NCBI GenBank assembly: GCA_963576475.1
Contig: OY754984.1
Location: forward strand, 15,498,722 to 15,562,721
DNA: 64,000 bases
Source of the DNA: Molanna angustata
Lineage: Eukaryota > Arthropoda > Insecta > Trichoptera > Molannidae
Direction of reading: 5' to 3'
A model generated the notes under the pieces. It saw nothing but the letters and a program-made list of their open reading frames with translations, was not told the DNA's origin and ran no database searches. Below are positions 12,003 to 22,060 of the stretch, one piece after another; the first letter of the stretch is position 1; each line of letters starts with the position of its first letter. A program made the position numbers and the translations under genes.

Positions 12003-12560
12003 ATAATAAATTTGGATTATTTTTATAGCGCCGTTTTTGTGATAACCTCACCTCAAGGGCGCTTTGAATATATTAGGGGTTATTGTAAGACTCGCGGAAG
12101 AAGTGAGTTTTTAGATGTTTCCTGAATAGTGCTAAGTTGTCGATTTGCCTCAGTTCAGGTGGTAGTTTATTCCACGAGGCTGGTCCGGCCACAGCAAAAG
12201 CACGATCACCGAAGGATGAAGTGTTGACTCTATTTATTTCAGTCAACTTGCCAATCACGGATGTGGTGGCTGACCGAAGTGTCTGTTGTTGCTCGTTTAC
12301 GGTGAGAGGGATGCAGAAGTCTGAAAGATACGTGGGAGCCATGCCATGGATCGCTTTGAAAGTCAACAAACATAATTTGCACTTGATTCTCTCTGGCACT
12401 TTAAGCCAGTGAAGATTTCGTAGATGGTGGGATATGTGTGAGAATTTCGCGGCTCCGGTGATTAGCCTAGCAGCAGCGTTGAAGACGGATTGAAGTTTGT
12501 TTAGCTCCAGCTTTGGAAGGTTTGCGTAGATACCATTGCAGTAGTCCAATATAGTAACCT
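12003..12560 (-). pseudogene. CR1/L2-like LINE ORF2 C-terminus (5'-truncated copy)
   Basis: The minus strand carries an uninterrupted 158-codon frame (12073-12549). It reads MDYCNGIYANLPKLELNKLQ, NAAARLITGAAKFSHI, LHWLKVPERIKCKLCLLTF, APTYLSDFCIPL, FGDRAFAVAGPASWNKLPPE and LFRKHLKTHF. This is the post-RT C-terminal region shared by CR1/L2/Crack-type LINEs (LDYCN, NAAARL, LHWLPVxxRI, GxRAFxxAxPxxWNxLP). The RT and endonuclease are absent; the copy stops upstream of the first Met. A short 3' UTR (GCGCCC...GGCGCTATAAA) and an ATT-rich tail follow. The open frame suggests a fairly recent truncated insertion; I see no host use. Confidence 0.8.
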
Positions 12561-13140
12561 AGCATTAAATTTAGGATATATTTAGTAATAACATTCTCAT
12601 GATTTAAATATTAAGTTACATTCACTAGTTTTTTAATATCAAGATCATTTAATATTTGAAATTTATCTTGTTCTACTAAAGTTTACTTATCACTGTATTA
12701 TGTTAACTGTCAATATGTAATTGATGCTTAAATAAATAAATAAATTTTATCCCTATACGAAATTAAGAGAGACCCATTTTTTTATAAAAAATGGCGTTTG
12801 CTGAAAACGAGATATTTCATTAGTCATCATCATACCATCACGCCATTTCTATATTTGGGGTATTTCATGTCTTTTCGCCAAAATCACAGTATAAAGTTGC
12901 ATTGTTTAGAGCCCTACACCTCGCTACGGCCATCATGCATTCATAATATTTCGTTCACTAATAATTGTTTTTTTTTTCTAGATGATAATTTATTAAAGAT
13001 GTTTTCTATCTTATTTTTTTATTGCCTTCTTGTTGTCAACTTTTTATATGGTTTCTAATGAATGGTTTTAATTTCATCTCATTTCATTATTATTATTGAC
13101 ATTATTATTGGAACCTATTATTTTTAACTCCTTCCTTAAA
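12561..13140. other. No gene seen
   Basis: AT-rich spacer with an AATAAATAAATAAA run at 12730. An 86-codon plus-strand frame (12798-13058) is low-complexity and unrecognised. Confidence 0.5.
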
Positions 13141-13149
13141 CCTTCATGG

Positions 13150-13292
13150 GTAGTGATGAATTCGAAATTTTCAAGGTTTTTTTGGAGATTATAAACTAGT
13201 ATCATGCTGAGATTGTATTCTGAAAGTTTCATCACAATATATATGTGTGTGTACGTGTGTGCTGTGAACGTGTACTATGTACTATGCACGGT
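13150..13292 (+). repeat. MITE-A left-half fragment
   Basis: AACTAGTATCATGCTGAGAT, TGTATTCTGAAAGTTTCATC and the GT-rich run match the copies at 20549 and 33542. The terminal ACTCCTCAC is lost and the right half missing. Confidence 0.75.
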
Positions 13293-13400
13293 GTATTTTT
13301 TTTTCAAGAATGAATATGTCCTTGTAACAAGTACATACACATTCTCTAAATTAGGCACATGCTTGTGCTAAGGTGAACGAAATCGAAACAGGTATGGACC
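13290..13400 (-). mobile_element. SINE family C, 3' part
   Basis: AATGAATATGTCCTTGTAAC, GTGCTAAGGTGAACGAAAT match the minus-strand copy at 55597-55775. The tRNA-like head is missing. Confidence 0.65.
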
Positions 13401-13452
13401 TGCTAAGTAATACTAATGTGTTTAATTTAAGATACGGTGAAATTGACTGTAA

Positions 13453-13640
13453 TTATAAAAATAGATGGTTGGTGGCAGAGCGTTAAGCGCGCTGCGTTTG
13501 TAATCCACTGGTCGCGAGTGTAAATCCTGCCACGACCGATTTCGTTCACATATAGCTTATGCATGCTTGGTTTTGGAAATGTTTGAAGATGTATATATAC
13601 TTGGTACAAGGACTTTTTACTTTTAAAAATAAAAAAAAAT
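13453..13640 (+). mobile_element. tRNA-derived SINE, family C
   Basis: The head reads GGTGGCAGAGCGTTAAGCGC (A-box-like), CTGGTCGCGAGTGTAAATCC (degenerate B box), then ACCGATTTCGTTCAC and a tail GTACAAGGACTTTTTACTTT followed by an A-rich run. The minus-strand copy at 55597-55775 keeps a better B box (GCGAGTTCGAATCCTGCC). Confidence 0.8.
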
Positions 13641-14300
13641 AAAATTAACTAAACTTGGACTTGATATGTACATATCAAACTATCTTAACACTGAACCACA
13701 CACAGCAGCTGTCAGTACAGCATCATCAAAGATCCGCATCGAATACACGATACAGTGCTGTCCATTGTAGGAAAACCAGAATGGGATGTTTGGACTGAGC
13801 TAAGGTGCCTGGAGCGAAAATCTTGAGCGATTTACGACCAGACAACACAAGTTATAGGCACAAAATTTGATGCTCATGTTAATTTTATATGGAAAATTAT
13901 CATCATCGTCCTTCTCCTTGGGCCACTACCGTACATACACTACCGTATTTTAATAGTCGCTGAAATATTGTCTTGTACGTCTCCAGCAGCCCGAGGGCCG
14001 CACACAGCTTCCGGCCAGAGTGTAACAGCAGACATCAGATCGTGTTGAATTAGACGTTGAAATAGAATAGAGATATATCTCTCTCAATACCCACCGAATT
14101 TGATTTTTTTGAGAGTACAAGTCGAGGCTTAATATGATCAACAGTTTTTTTATTCGTTATTTTTTTTTTGTCTACGAATCCAGCAAACTAACTGATTTGC
14201 ATCCAAACCGTTTCAAATCATGAATAAAATACCAAAAATGAATATTATAAATAATAAATAAAATATATTCATTTATTGATTACTTTTTGTACAAACATTA
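13641..14300. other. No gene seen
   Basis: Spacer of mixed composition, slightly GC-richer at 13680-13860. No frame or repeat I recognise. Confidence 0.45.
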
Positions 14301-14307
14301 AATATTG

Positions 14308-14784
14308 CACTAGGTATTTTTTAATCAAACAAAAATGATTATGGTTCTACATGTGTATTTTCCTTATAATAGGACGACCGTTTCGGCTGACTAGGCCCTT
14401 ATCAACTGGCCAACCAGCGGCCTTACTCTCCACTGCAAATCCGATCACAATACGATCCGACTCGCTAAAAACCTACCTTTGTAACGGAGAATGAATGCGG
14501 TAGGTAGGTATGTTTTAATAGTAATAGTCGTTCATTTGAATGTACGCAGGCGACACATAGGTAAGTTCTAAATGAAAATTTGAAATTGGGATCGGATTCG
14601 AGTTTCAAGAGTAAGGCTATATGTAGGTCCTTATCAACTAGGTGTATGTCCTTATCAACTAGGCCCTTATCAACTTGACCAGTTGATAAGGGCGTAGTCA
14701 GCCGAAACGGTCGTCCTATTATAAGGAAAATACACATGTATACAGAACCATAATCATTTTTGTTTGATTAAAAAATACCTAGTG
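14308..14784. mobile_element. Foldback element: ~104-bp inverted repeats with twin hammerhead-like motifs
   Basis: The left arm (14308-14409) and right arm (14679-14784) are near-perfect inverted copies, the right having four extra bases. They start CACTAGGTATTTTTTAATCA and end at TTATCAACTGG. Each arm, read outward, contains TTGATAAGGGC...GCCGAAACGG then TCGTCC (minus 14372-14405; plus 14683-14716). This resembles the CUGAnGA-stem-GAAAC tail signature of Penelope-like elements. The ~270-bp centre has further TATCAACTAGG repeats. No ORF and no clear target-site duplication. Confidence 0.75.
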
Positions 14785-14849
14785 TAATGGAGTTCTACAC
14801 ATTAAACACCGTCAGTATTGACAAATTAAAAAAAACTATTGCATTGTAT

Positions 14850-15000
14850 AAATGGCGAACTTATTGCCCAGAGGCGATTTCTTCCAGTTAACCATCTGAG
14901 AAAAATATTATGAAAAAGGTTTTTTTAAGTTTCATTTTTTTTAATTTAAAAAAATAAATTCTGTTCGTTGGAAATCGAATCGCATTTAGAACGGCTTGAA
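14850..15000 (-). repeat. Degenerate SINE family B copy
   Basis: TGGCGAACTTATTGCCC, GATTTCTTCCAG and AAATCGAATCG follow the order of the SINE-B tail, body and B box at 20138-20333, strongly diverged. Confidence 0.5.
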
Positions 15001-15044
15001 AGATTTTTATATTCGTAATAATATCTTACGGAATATTTAGAACT

Positions 15045-15740
15045 TCAGAAAAATTGCTTGGAAAAGTTGTTTTGAAACTGAAAGTGGTTTTTGTATGGAA
15101 TATTTGCTACAAAGCAGACAGCTGATTTCTGTATTAATCCAACCGTTTTCATTGTGACTGTTTTGATGTTTATTGAAGTACCTACTGATTGATGGACAGT
15201 GTCATTTGATAATGCAAGAGATTGATGGACAATGTCACTTGATGATGCAAGATGTTGACGAACAATGTCACTAGATGGTGCAAGAGATTGATGCACAATG
15301 TCACTCGATGGTGCAAGATGTTGACGGATAATGTCACTTGATGATGCAAGAGATTCATGGACAATTTCACTTGATGATGCAAGAGATTGATGGACAATGT
15401 CACTCGATGATGCAAGAGATCGATGCACAATGTCACTTGATGGTGCAAGATGTTGACGGATAATGTCACTTGATGATGCCAGAGATTGATGGACAATGTC
15501 GCTTGATGATGCAAGAGATTGATGGACAATGTCACTTGATGATGCAAGAGATTGATGGACAATATCACTTGATGATGCAAAGGATTGATGGACAATGTCA
15601 CTTGATGCAAGAGATTGATGAATAATGTCTCTTGATGGTGCAAGAGGTTGATGGACAATGTCATCCGAGATCTGAATGCTTGTAGCTACATCCACCTCCA
15701 CCCGCTCCACATATAGGAACTGAAGACGGCCTCTTCGCAA
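15045..15740 (-). CDS. Hypothetical 231-residue frame with 11-residue repeats
   Basis: The frame opens MRRGRLQFLYVERVEVDVAT, continues with about 15 units close to DIVHQSLASSS (variants DIIRQHLAPSS, EIVHESLASSS), and ends in a unique tail with VCFVANIPYKNHFQFQNNF. The repeats have no homologue I recognise, and no signal peptide or membrane segment is evident. The 33-bp DNA period is a multiple of three, so openness is weak evidence of coding: a second minus-strand frame (15182-15664) is open too. It could be one exon of a host gene or a non-coding minisatellite. Function unknown. Confidence 0.25.
   Translation of the reverse strand: MRRGRLQFLYVERVEVDVATSIQISDDIVHQPLAPSRDIIHQSLASSDIVHQSFASSSDIVHQSLASSSDIVHQSLASSSDIVHQSLASSSDIIRQHLAPSSDIVHRSLASSSDIVHQSLASSSEIVHESLASSSDIIRQHLAPSSDIVHQSLAPSSDIVRQHLASSSDIVHQSLALSNDTVHQSVGTSINIKTVTMKTVGLIQKSAVCFVANIPYKNHFQFQNNFSKQFF
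15180..15670. repeat. 33-bp minisatellite, about 15 units
   Basis: Plus-strand unit GATTGATGGACAATGTCACT + TGATGATGCAAGA. Variant units with TGTTGACGGATAATGTC recur at 15251, 15311 and 15451. One unit near 15601 lacks 3 bp, keeping frame. Confidence 0.93.
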
Positions 15741-16030
15741 AACGCTAGTAAGAAAGACAAAGAATACATGGCACGAAGAGTAGCTCTAGAAGCTCCTCTA
15801 GACTCGTGGTCTCGGCACAATTGCGCATAAAATAACAATCAACGTCGGTGAAAATAATATTCACAGACATGTTTTGTCGCGAGATTACTTCAAGCCTGTG
15901 ACTGTGTAAAACTGGGCATCAGAGAGTTGATCAGTGACACTCTGGAATTTCTAATTTCGTATTCAGCAGTAATGTCAGATAGAAGGGCAGCATAGCCATG
16001 GCAAAATAATTTGCTGTAAAGTTCTTCTTC
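15741..16030. other. No gene seen
   Basis: About 290 bp of non-repetitive DNA, less AT-rich than its surroundings; no frame recognised. Confidence 0.4.
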
Positions 16031-16262
16031 GAGACCACTAAATCAGCATGCCCAATGGGACCTTGAAGAGGCCCACGGAGAGCAGCGAGGATCTCCGTTC
16101 TGTGTTGAATGCTTGTGATGACTGGGAGTCCGCTGCTGCTGATAGGAAAGCTTGGAAATCCATTGTTCAGGAGGCTAAAGCTCTACTTCTAAGAAAGTAT
16201 GTTTATGATCCACGCAATGAGTTCAAAAATTACACTCCAACTGCTTTCGATGGATAAACCAT
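16030..16262 (+). pseudogene. RTE-like LINE C-terminal fragment
   Basis: CCCAATGGGACCTTGAAGAG and GTCCCACAG/GGCCCACGG words are shared with 36290-36380. The 69-codon frame at 16048-16257 contains DDWESAAADRKAWKSIVQEA, which resembles the W-x-x-x-AxDRxxW block closing RTE-type ORF2s. Nothing upstream of this block survives, so it is a 5'-truncated relic. Confidence 0.5.
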
Positions 16263-16439
16263 CATCCTCCAAAATGACAATTAAAACTCTTGTATTGAAA
16301 AAATGAGTTTTTAATGTCGATATAAAAAAAATCTTACTGAAACAAAATTTTGCTCTAGATATAAAGTTAATGACTATAATTTTTGTCTACCGCAAAAGAA
16401 TGTACCTATATAGTAGGTACAAAATACGTACCAACGAAA

Positions 16440-16930
16440 TAAGAGTAGATTGTGGTCAACACAATACTCTCCACTTCATACAGTGACACTCGAAAATTTT
16501 CTTCTCGAAATAGTTGACGATCCGTCAATGGAGAAAATTTCTATTGTATAGACTTTTTAGACAAAAAATAATAAAAAATAGAACTATTACGTTTTAAAAG
16601 TTTTAAAAGGTATAACCATCGAGAAAGAAAAAAATGCATGTCTAGAGAAAATTTAACAGCTCTAAATTAATGTGTTTTACACGTATTACATCGAAATGAT
16701 AACGATAGAATTTTAAAACGAGTGGGTTGTGACCAACGCTCTAAACTCTATACCAAGTCACTCCACAAAGTATCTATACAAATTTGGTATAGAAAATTTT
16801 GAGCATTTTCATGAAATGAGATTGTTACAATTACAAATTTGAAAAGAATCGATTGATTACTTTATAATCGATAAAGTAGAATAAACACGCCGTACATAGC
16901 ACATAGTACATACATAGCACAAATACAGAT
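16440..16930 (-). mobile_element. MITE-A copy, diverged
   Basis: Read on plus, GAGTGGGTTGTGACCAACGC (16721) is the inverted right end of MITE-A, followed by the inverted ACAAATTTGGTATAGAAAAT and ATCGATAAAGTAGAATAAAC blocks. 16440-16560 holds a second, more diverged right end (GTAGATTGTGGTCAACA). The left half is missing. Confidence 0.65.
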
Positions 16931-17083
16931 TTTATTTTTTTATTTTATTTTATTTTATTTTTAATTAACACAAACAACATTAGATAATTTGATTACATGG
17001 ATTAATAATATATATGATACATCAATTATCAAAATCTAATGTCAAATACATGTGTCAAATACATTTTTGTTTGTGTGTGTGTA

Positions 17084-17225
17084 GTGTAAGTAGTTAATTA
17101 TTTATTTATTAAATTATTATTCCGCTTATGTAAGAGAGAGGGTGTGTAAATGTATGTGTGTGTGAGGGTGTGTGTGTCTGTGTGTGAGGGTGTGTGTGTA
17201 TGCGTGTGTGTGTGTGTGTGTGGGT
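17084..17225. repeat. GT-rich microsatellite
   Basis: Alternating GT with GAGGGTGTGTGTGT interruptions, longest pure run near 17200-17222. Confidence 0.9.
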
Positions 17226-17930
17226 ACATTACATTGTGATGAAACTTTCAGAATACAATCTGCAATAAAAATTATACTTTTCAATTCGCATGTGTTGGTT
17301 TAAGAAGGTCTCAGCGCTATTTATAAACGCTATTTGATTGTAATCCGTTTGAAATTGTCTTTTCTCTAACTTATGTAACTTTTTTTTACTACTTAACTTA
17401 TGAACCTATTTTTTTTTCACTTCGACTTATGAAATTTGAATAACTTGAGTTTTTTGCTTAACTTATGTAATTAATCATTTTACTTAACTTTTGGCACTTA
17501 ATTTTCTCTCATTTGTGTAACTCTTACATGTGTAACTTACGTGTGTGATTGAAGTTGAGCTCATGTAATTTTGTGGGCATCCATAATTGGACGTCCAGCA
17601 CTCCAATATTGTTTTCTTTTTATAAATATTGTAAGTTGTATGTATGTCGATGCACCCTTTTTATATATAAATCTGCAATAAATAATAACCTTTAAAATTG
17701 CGAATCCATAACTCCCGCTATATCACCTTGGGGTACTGAGGAGTAAAATGGACATTATTTTTCTTAGTAGGTATGCGCCATACGTCATACACACAAAACA
17801 TCATGACAAAAATCATAGTATGCACTCTCTACATGATACCTGTTGAGAAATTGATAAAAAAATACGTTTGAAAATTGTGAAATCAACTCTCCACTAATCC
17901 ACAGTAATAGTGGAGAGTAAAAAAAACTAC
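17225..17930 (-). mobile_element. Cluster of MITE-A fragments
   Basis: Three inverted pieces: 17225-17310 (ATGAAACTTTCAGAATACAA), 17663-17746 (ACTCCCGCTATATCACCTTG with end TGAGGAGTAAAA) and 17772-17930 (diverged subfamily ending AGTGGAGAGTAAAAA). 17311-17660 between them is AT-rich with several TAACTTATG words and no gene. Confidence 0.65.
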
Positions 17931-18855
17931 CTTCTGAGTCATGTTGTATGAACCAGCTTTTACCTTTCTACATAGCAGCAGTACAGTCGCTGGCAAATGT
18001 AAAATGGATCACAATCTAGGTAGAATATAATATTATAATTATTACTTGTAAGTTTTTTAAGTATTTTTTATACAACTTCTGTGGTCTAAGCGTTCATCGT
18101 CTAATTCATATGCGGGTTTAAAATTCTATATTTTTTCAACACAGCCTCGGGAATATCAAAAGGTAACACAGTGAAACCTAACTAAGTTTGTTATAAAATA
18201 ATGTTTTGCATCGTCATAAAAAGTAAAGATTTTGCGATAGTATTTTTTTAAGAATGAATGTGTCTTTGTATGAAGTAGAAAAATATATTTTTAAATATCT
18301 ATAAAAGTGTATGTAAAATATGTAAAATTGCAACAAAAATTTAATAAAAAAACGGGATAGTCAGCAAAAAACGAGAAAGAAGGGAAACAGGGAGGATAAT
18401 TGTATGTATGTATGTTTGTATATTTTATTTAGATGTAAAAAATAAATGTTGCTCTTTCTTACATCTAGTATAACCAATAAGCATATTTACAAGGTGAAAA
18501 AATAAAAAGTTTTCACAGTATGAAATATATAAAAACAACAAAAAACAAGAAAATATTCAAATTTCTACAAAAATACAAAGGAAGCACACAATATATAATT
18601 TCGTATTATTGCGCTGAAAATAATCAAAATTATCATTGCACCAACAAAGACAAAATACAGCGCGTGAATGTACTCTAATATGAAACCGAACAAATGATAT
18701 GTATATTATTTTATGTACCAGTTAGTAGGGTTTCACTGTTAAATTATTCAGGAGAATAGATATCATGGGAAAATAATTGTATGAGCATGTAAATGATGGA
18801 TGTGGAACATTGATTGATTCATAGAAACGGTAGTCAAAAGCAGAGTTGGATCAGA
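17931..18855. other. No gene seen
   Basis: AT-rich spacer with a short GTAT repeat at 18400; no homology to other parts of the window noticed. Confidence 0.5.
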
Positions 18856-18861
18856 TCTACA

Positions 18862-19112
18862 GCACTAAATAGATGTGATCTATAGCATTATATAGATGAG
18901 ATCTATAGCATTATATAGATGAGATCTATAGCATTATATAGATGAGATCTATACCATTATATAGATGAGATCTATAGCATTATATAGATGAGATCTATAG
19001 CATTATATAGATGAGATCTATAGCATTATATAGATGAGATCTATAGCATTATATAGATGAGATCTATAGCATTATATAGATGAGATCTATAGCATTATAT
19101 AGATGAGATCTA
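18862..19112. repeat. 23-bp minisatellite whose unit is a hairpin
   Basis: About 10.5 near-identical units of TATAGATGAGATCTATAGCA + TTA. Each contains ATCTATA-GCATTA-TATAGAT, a 7-bp inverted repeat around a 6-base loop. The first unit has ATGTGATC instead of ATGAGATC; one unit near 18955 reads ACCATT for AGCATT. Confidence 0.96.
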
Positions 19113-19239
19113 TAACAAAATACGGATGTGACCCTTTTTAAATCTCACAATTATAGTTCAGCATTGTTTTCACTGCCCATTCTGCGTGTGAGGAGATTGG
19201 TATGTGGGGACCTCAACGTGTTCACTTTCATTCTATCGA

Positions 19240-19800
19240 TGACATCTTACTTTATGTTCTTCTTCTTCTTCTGGGTCACAATCCTAGGGTCTGCTCCAAA
19301 TAGTCGATCTTTCCACTTAACTCTATCGTCCGCCAGTCTCTTCATCTCTTTGTTACTGCTACAGCGCACGTCACCGATTATCTGGTCTGTATAGTTGTTT
19401 CTGGGGCGACCTCTACAGTTGCCCCCATCAATCATACCTTCGACGATGGTAAAAAGCAGGCCTGGGTGCCGGATGTTGTGGCCTATCCAAGTTGTTCTCT
19501 GTTGGGCAATTCTTTTCATAATTTGCCTTGTCTCTCCAACCCTACTTAGTACATCGTCGTTGCTGATGTGTTCTGACCAGTGAACTTTAGCCATGCGTCT
19601 GTAGCTCCACATCTCAAACGCAGACAGACGTCCCGTTTCGCGAACTTTGTTACATGTCTTAATGTCCTCATTTCTTACCATATCATACATCGTCCTTCTA
19701 CAATTTTTTCTTAGTGATTATGCACTTTCTGCCATGTCCAAACCTCAATCGTGTACGTCAATGTTGACATACGAATAATTGAATTTTGAATAGCCTCCAT
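19240..19800 (-). pseudogene. RTE-type LINE ORF2 C-terminus
   Basis: The minus frame (19247-19690) encodes RLSAFEMWSYRRMAKVHWSE, RVGETRQIMKRIAQQRTTW, IGHNIRHPGLL, GNCRGRPRNN and KRLADDRVKWKDRLFG, the post-RT tail of an RTE-like LINE. The 3' end is GACCCAGAAGAAGAAGAA, a GAA-type tail as at 37235 and 58776. Upstream (19690-19800), IIRMSTLTYTIEVWTWQKVH resembles the other RTE family seen at 23512-23751, so this copy may join two families. RT catalytic region absent. Confidence 0.78.
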
Positions 19801-19829
19801 GGGCTCGTTTCATCATAATATATACAATA

Positions 19830-20008
19830 TTTATTTAATATTGCTTCTCGGGCAACTAACAGTCAAATATTTATTTAACACGCACCCAGTAACAATTTGC
19901 CACATTCTGTAGACTTCAGACCAGACTGAAAACACAATTAAAAACTGTGTCTCCATCGGGAATCGAACCCGGGACCTTTGGATCAGCAGTCAGACTGACT
20001 GCTTATTA
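19830..20008 (-). mobile_element. tRNA-derived SINE, family A
   Basis: Minus strand: GACTGCTGATCCAAAGGTCC, GGTTCGATTCCCGATGGAGA (B box), body TACAGAATGTGGCAAATTG, tail CTGTTAGTTGCCCGAGAAGC. Matches the copies at 29133 and 52619; the first ~20 bp of the head are lost. Confidence 0.85.
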
Positions 20009-20137
20009 TACTGCTGTGCTTTTACTGCTGTCGTTTTCTTTTGTTACAGATCTTATGGACACAGGGGACTACAACCAGTGACCCAACTACTCTCATTGTA
20101 TTAAAACGTAGATTTGTATAGAATAATAATAATAATA

Positions 20138-20333
20138 ATAATAATGAACACTTCCTTGCACCCTGCGCTAGTGGCAAGTTTATTGCCGTATGGAAATTTC
20201 TTCCAACTACCCATGTTTCCAGCCCAGAGAAACAATATTTGCGTGAGAAATGAATTGAAATAAATTTCTCCTCTGCTGGGAATCGAACCCAGGACGCCCG
20301 CTAGAAACCGAACGGCTTACCAACTGTGCCATT
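20138..20333 (-). mobile_element. tRNA-derived SINE, family B (copy 2)
   Basis: Same order as the copy at 2508: tail TGCACCCTGCGC, TATTGCCGTATGGAAATTTC, TTTCCAGCCCAGAG, then B box GGGAATCGAACCCAGGACGC and head ACGGCTTACCAACTGTGCCA. An ATA-repeat tail (20126-20145) lies at its 3' side. Confidence 0.87.
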
Positions 20334-20334
20334 T

Positions 20335-20535
20335 TCATTTGCAAGATTCATTTCACAAGATTCATTTGCATTATATAACTTATTTTTCAGCCGTTCAAAA
20401 ACCAACATTTTTATACACCTGTCATGTAAATTTTGTATATAACCACTAGTCTCAGTCTTGTAGAGTATTATTCTGACGATGTACCTTGCACGAAACGCGC
20501 CGATAATCAAATAAATTTCAATAGAACTAACACCA
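20335..20535 (+). repeat. Possible Penelope-like element tail
   Basis: CTGACGATG (20473) ... GCACGAAACGCGCCG fits the CUGAnGA-loop-GAAAC signature seen at the ends of Penelope-like elements, here with the cleavage-site U replaced by C. It is followed by AATCAAATAAATTTCAATAG. The preceding 130 bp have no intact frame. Assignment rests on this motif only. Confidence 0.35.
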
Positions 20536-20548
20536 AGTATTTTTTTTT

Positions 20549-21092
20549 ACTCCTCACTAACACAAGGTGATATAGTGGGGAGTTATGATTTCGCAATTTT
20601 TAAGGGTATTTTTTTTTTTTGCAGATTATCAACTAGTATCATGCTGAGATTGTATTCTGAAAGTTTCATCACAATGTATCTGTGTGTGTGTGCTATGTGC
20701 AGTGTGCTATGTGCAGTGTGCTATGTGCTATGTACGGCGTGTTCATTTTACTTTATCGATTATAGACTAAAGTACTTATTCGATTCTATTCAAATTTTTC
20801 AAATTTGTATATCTAATGCTCACTTAGATCCCATTAGATTTTGAACGATATATGAATAGTGCTTCTCAATTTTTTTAACTGTCAAATATTTCAAAGTGAC
20901 CCCAAGCTCAGGAAACTTAAAATTTGAAATTTTTATTTTCAAATAGGTAAAAAGGCTCCTCACTTTCATAAAATGGCATTAAAGAAATATCAACTTTTCA
21001 TAATAAAATAAAAAAATAATTAAACAAACTCATTTCATAAAATCGCTGAAAATTTTCCATACAAAATTTGAGTACGGAACATCTTTGACTAG
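20549..21092 (+). mobile_element. MITE-A copy
   Basis: Starts ACTCCTCACTAACACAAGGT and runs through TTATCAACTAGTATCATGCT, a GTGTGCTATGTGCA tandem, TTATCGATTATAGACTAAAG and CCATACAAAATTTGAGTAC, colinear with 33542-34096. The right terminal GTTAGTGAGGAGT is degraded. It carries an 89-codon frame (20575-20844) paralleled in other copies, discussed as a finding. Confidence 0.85.
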
Positions 21093-21114
21093 GTATATAC
21101 ATACATACATACAT

Positions 21115-21400
21115 ACATACCATCACGGCATATCCCACAAAGTGGGGTAGCCAGCGAAAGGTGTGCGGGTGTGATTGCCTAATAAAAAGGAGCTCAACAC
21201 ATCAGTGTATACCCACACACCAGTCTCGTCTCACCTAAAAGGCACTACATTCAGAATGGGTGGTGAACCTCATTGCTGAACTATGTGAGATGTTATTGTT
21301 GCCTGTTGTATTTTCGATTACCCGGTTCTTACGGAACACTCGAAAACAATAATAGAAAAGAGTGGAAGCACTATTCTAAGCCGGTGCCTCACAGCTACGG
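21115..21400 (-). repeat. Dispersed repeat shared with 1485-1735
   Basis: Inverted relative to the copy at 1485. A CATA tandem (21095-21120) precedes it. A few substitutions and indels break the frame seen in the other copy. Confidence 0.7.
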
Positions 21401-21649
21401 TATATACCAAAGACCTTATAATAATATATACTGACTAAAGGTAATATATTAACATTATTATTGTGAAATTTGCTCTGTTTATGTTAAATTATTATTTAAT
21501 TTTACTCTTTTACATCATTTTTCATAATATCTTATATGAATATTAGGAAAATGTTTATTTTATCAGTTTTTTTTAGAAACCGGACGTCATAAGAGTTTAT
21601 TTTCTAGAAATATACTAGTTACTAATAAATATTTTGTGTTTTTTTACAT

Positions 21650-22060
21650 ACATACTATCATGCCTTGTTCATATTGAGGTAGGCAGAGAGAACCGAGCGC
21701 CATACTTTCCTATCCTGATATACTTTTCCAAACATTGCCTCATGCACACTCTCCTACTATCTACACTTCAGATTCCATTCATGTGATTTAAATGAGTCTT
21801 TCTCGACCGACCTCTATCTCTTATTCCGCATCTTTTAGCCATGTATAATTTTTTTGTCAACTGTTCTTCATCTGTTCTTTCTATGTGGCCGATCCACTTA
21901 AGGACATATATTATATTTTTATCTTGCATGTGGCGTCCTTTTCCAACATACATTCTGTTCTTGTGCTTACTTTTTTTATTCAATCACACATCGTCTTATT
22001 ACACATTTGTCTGAGAGACCTCATTTCAACGGCAGTTATTCTACTTGGGAAACTTGATGT
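21650..22060 (-). pseudogene. RTE-type LINE C-terminal fragment
   Basis: The minus frame (21768-21983) reads LKWIGHIERTDEEQLTKKLY and CGIRDRGRSRKTHLNHMNGI, the GHxxRMxEExLxKKIYxAxR...GRPRKxW block of an RTE-like ORF2. It parallels IGHMWRMNEECLTKKIYNAH at 23271-23486. Upstream residues are disrupted. Confidence 0.65.

Noticed and set aside
15182..15664. Second minus-strand frame of 160 codons (LLHHQ repeats)
   Set aside because: Same 33-bp minisatellite in another phase; multiple open phases follow from a period divisible by three.
19395..19583. Plus-strand frame MFLGRPLQLPPS...
   Set aside because: Antisense of the RTE C-terminus; the same shadow appears at 58452-58643.
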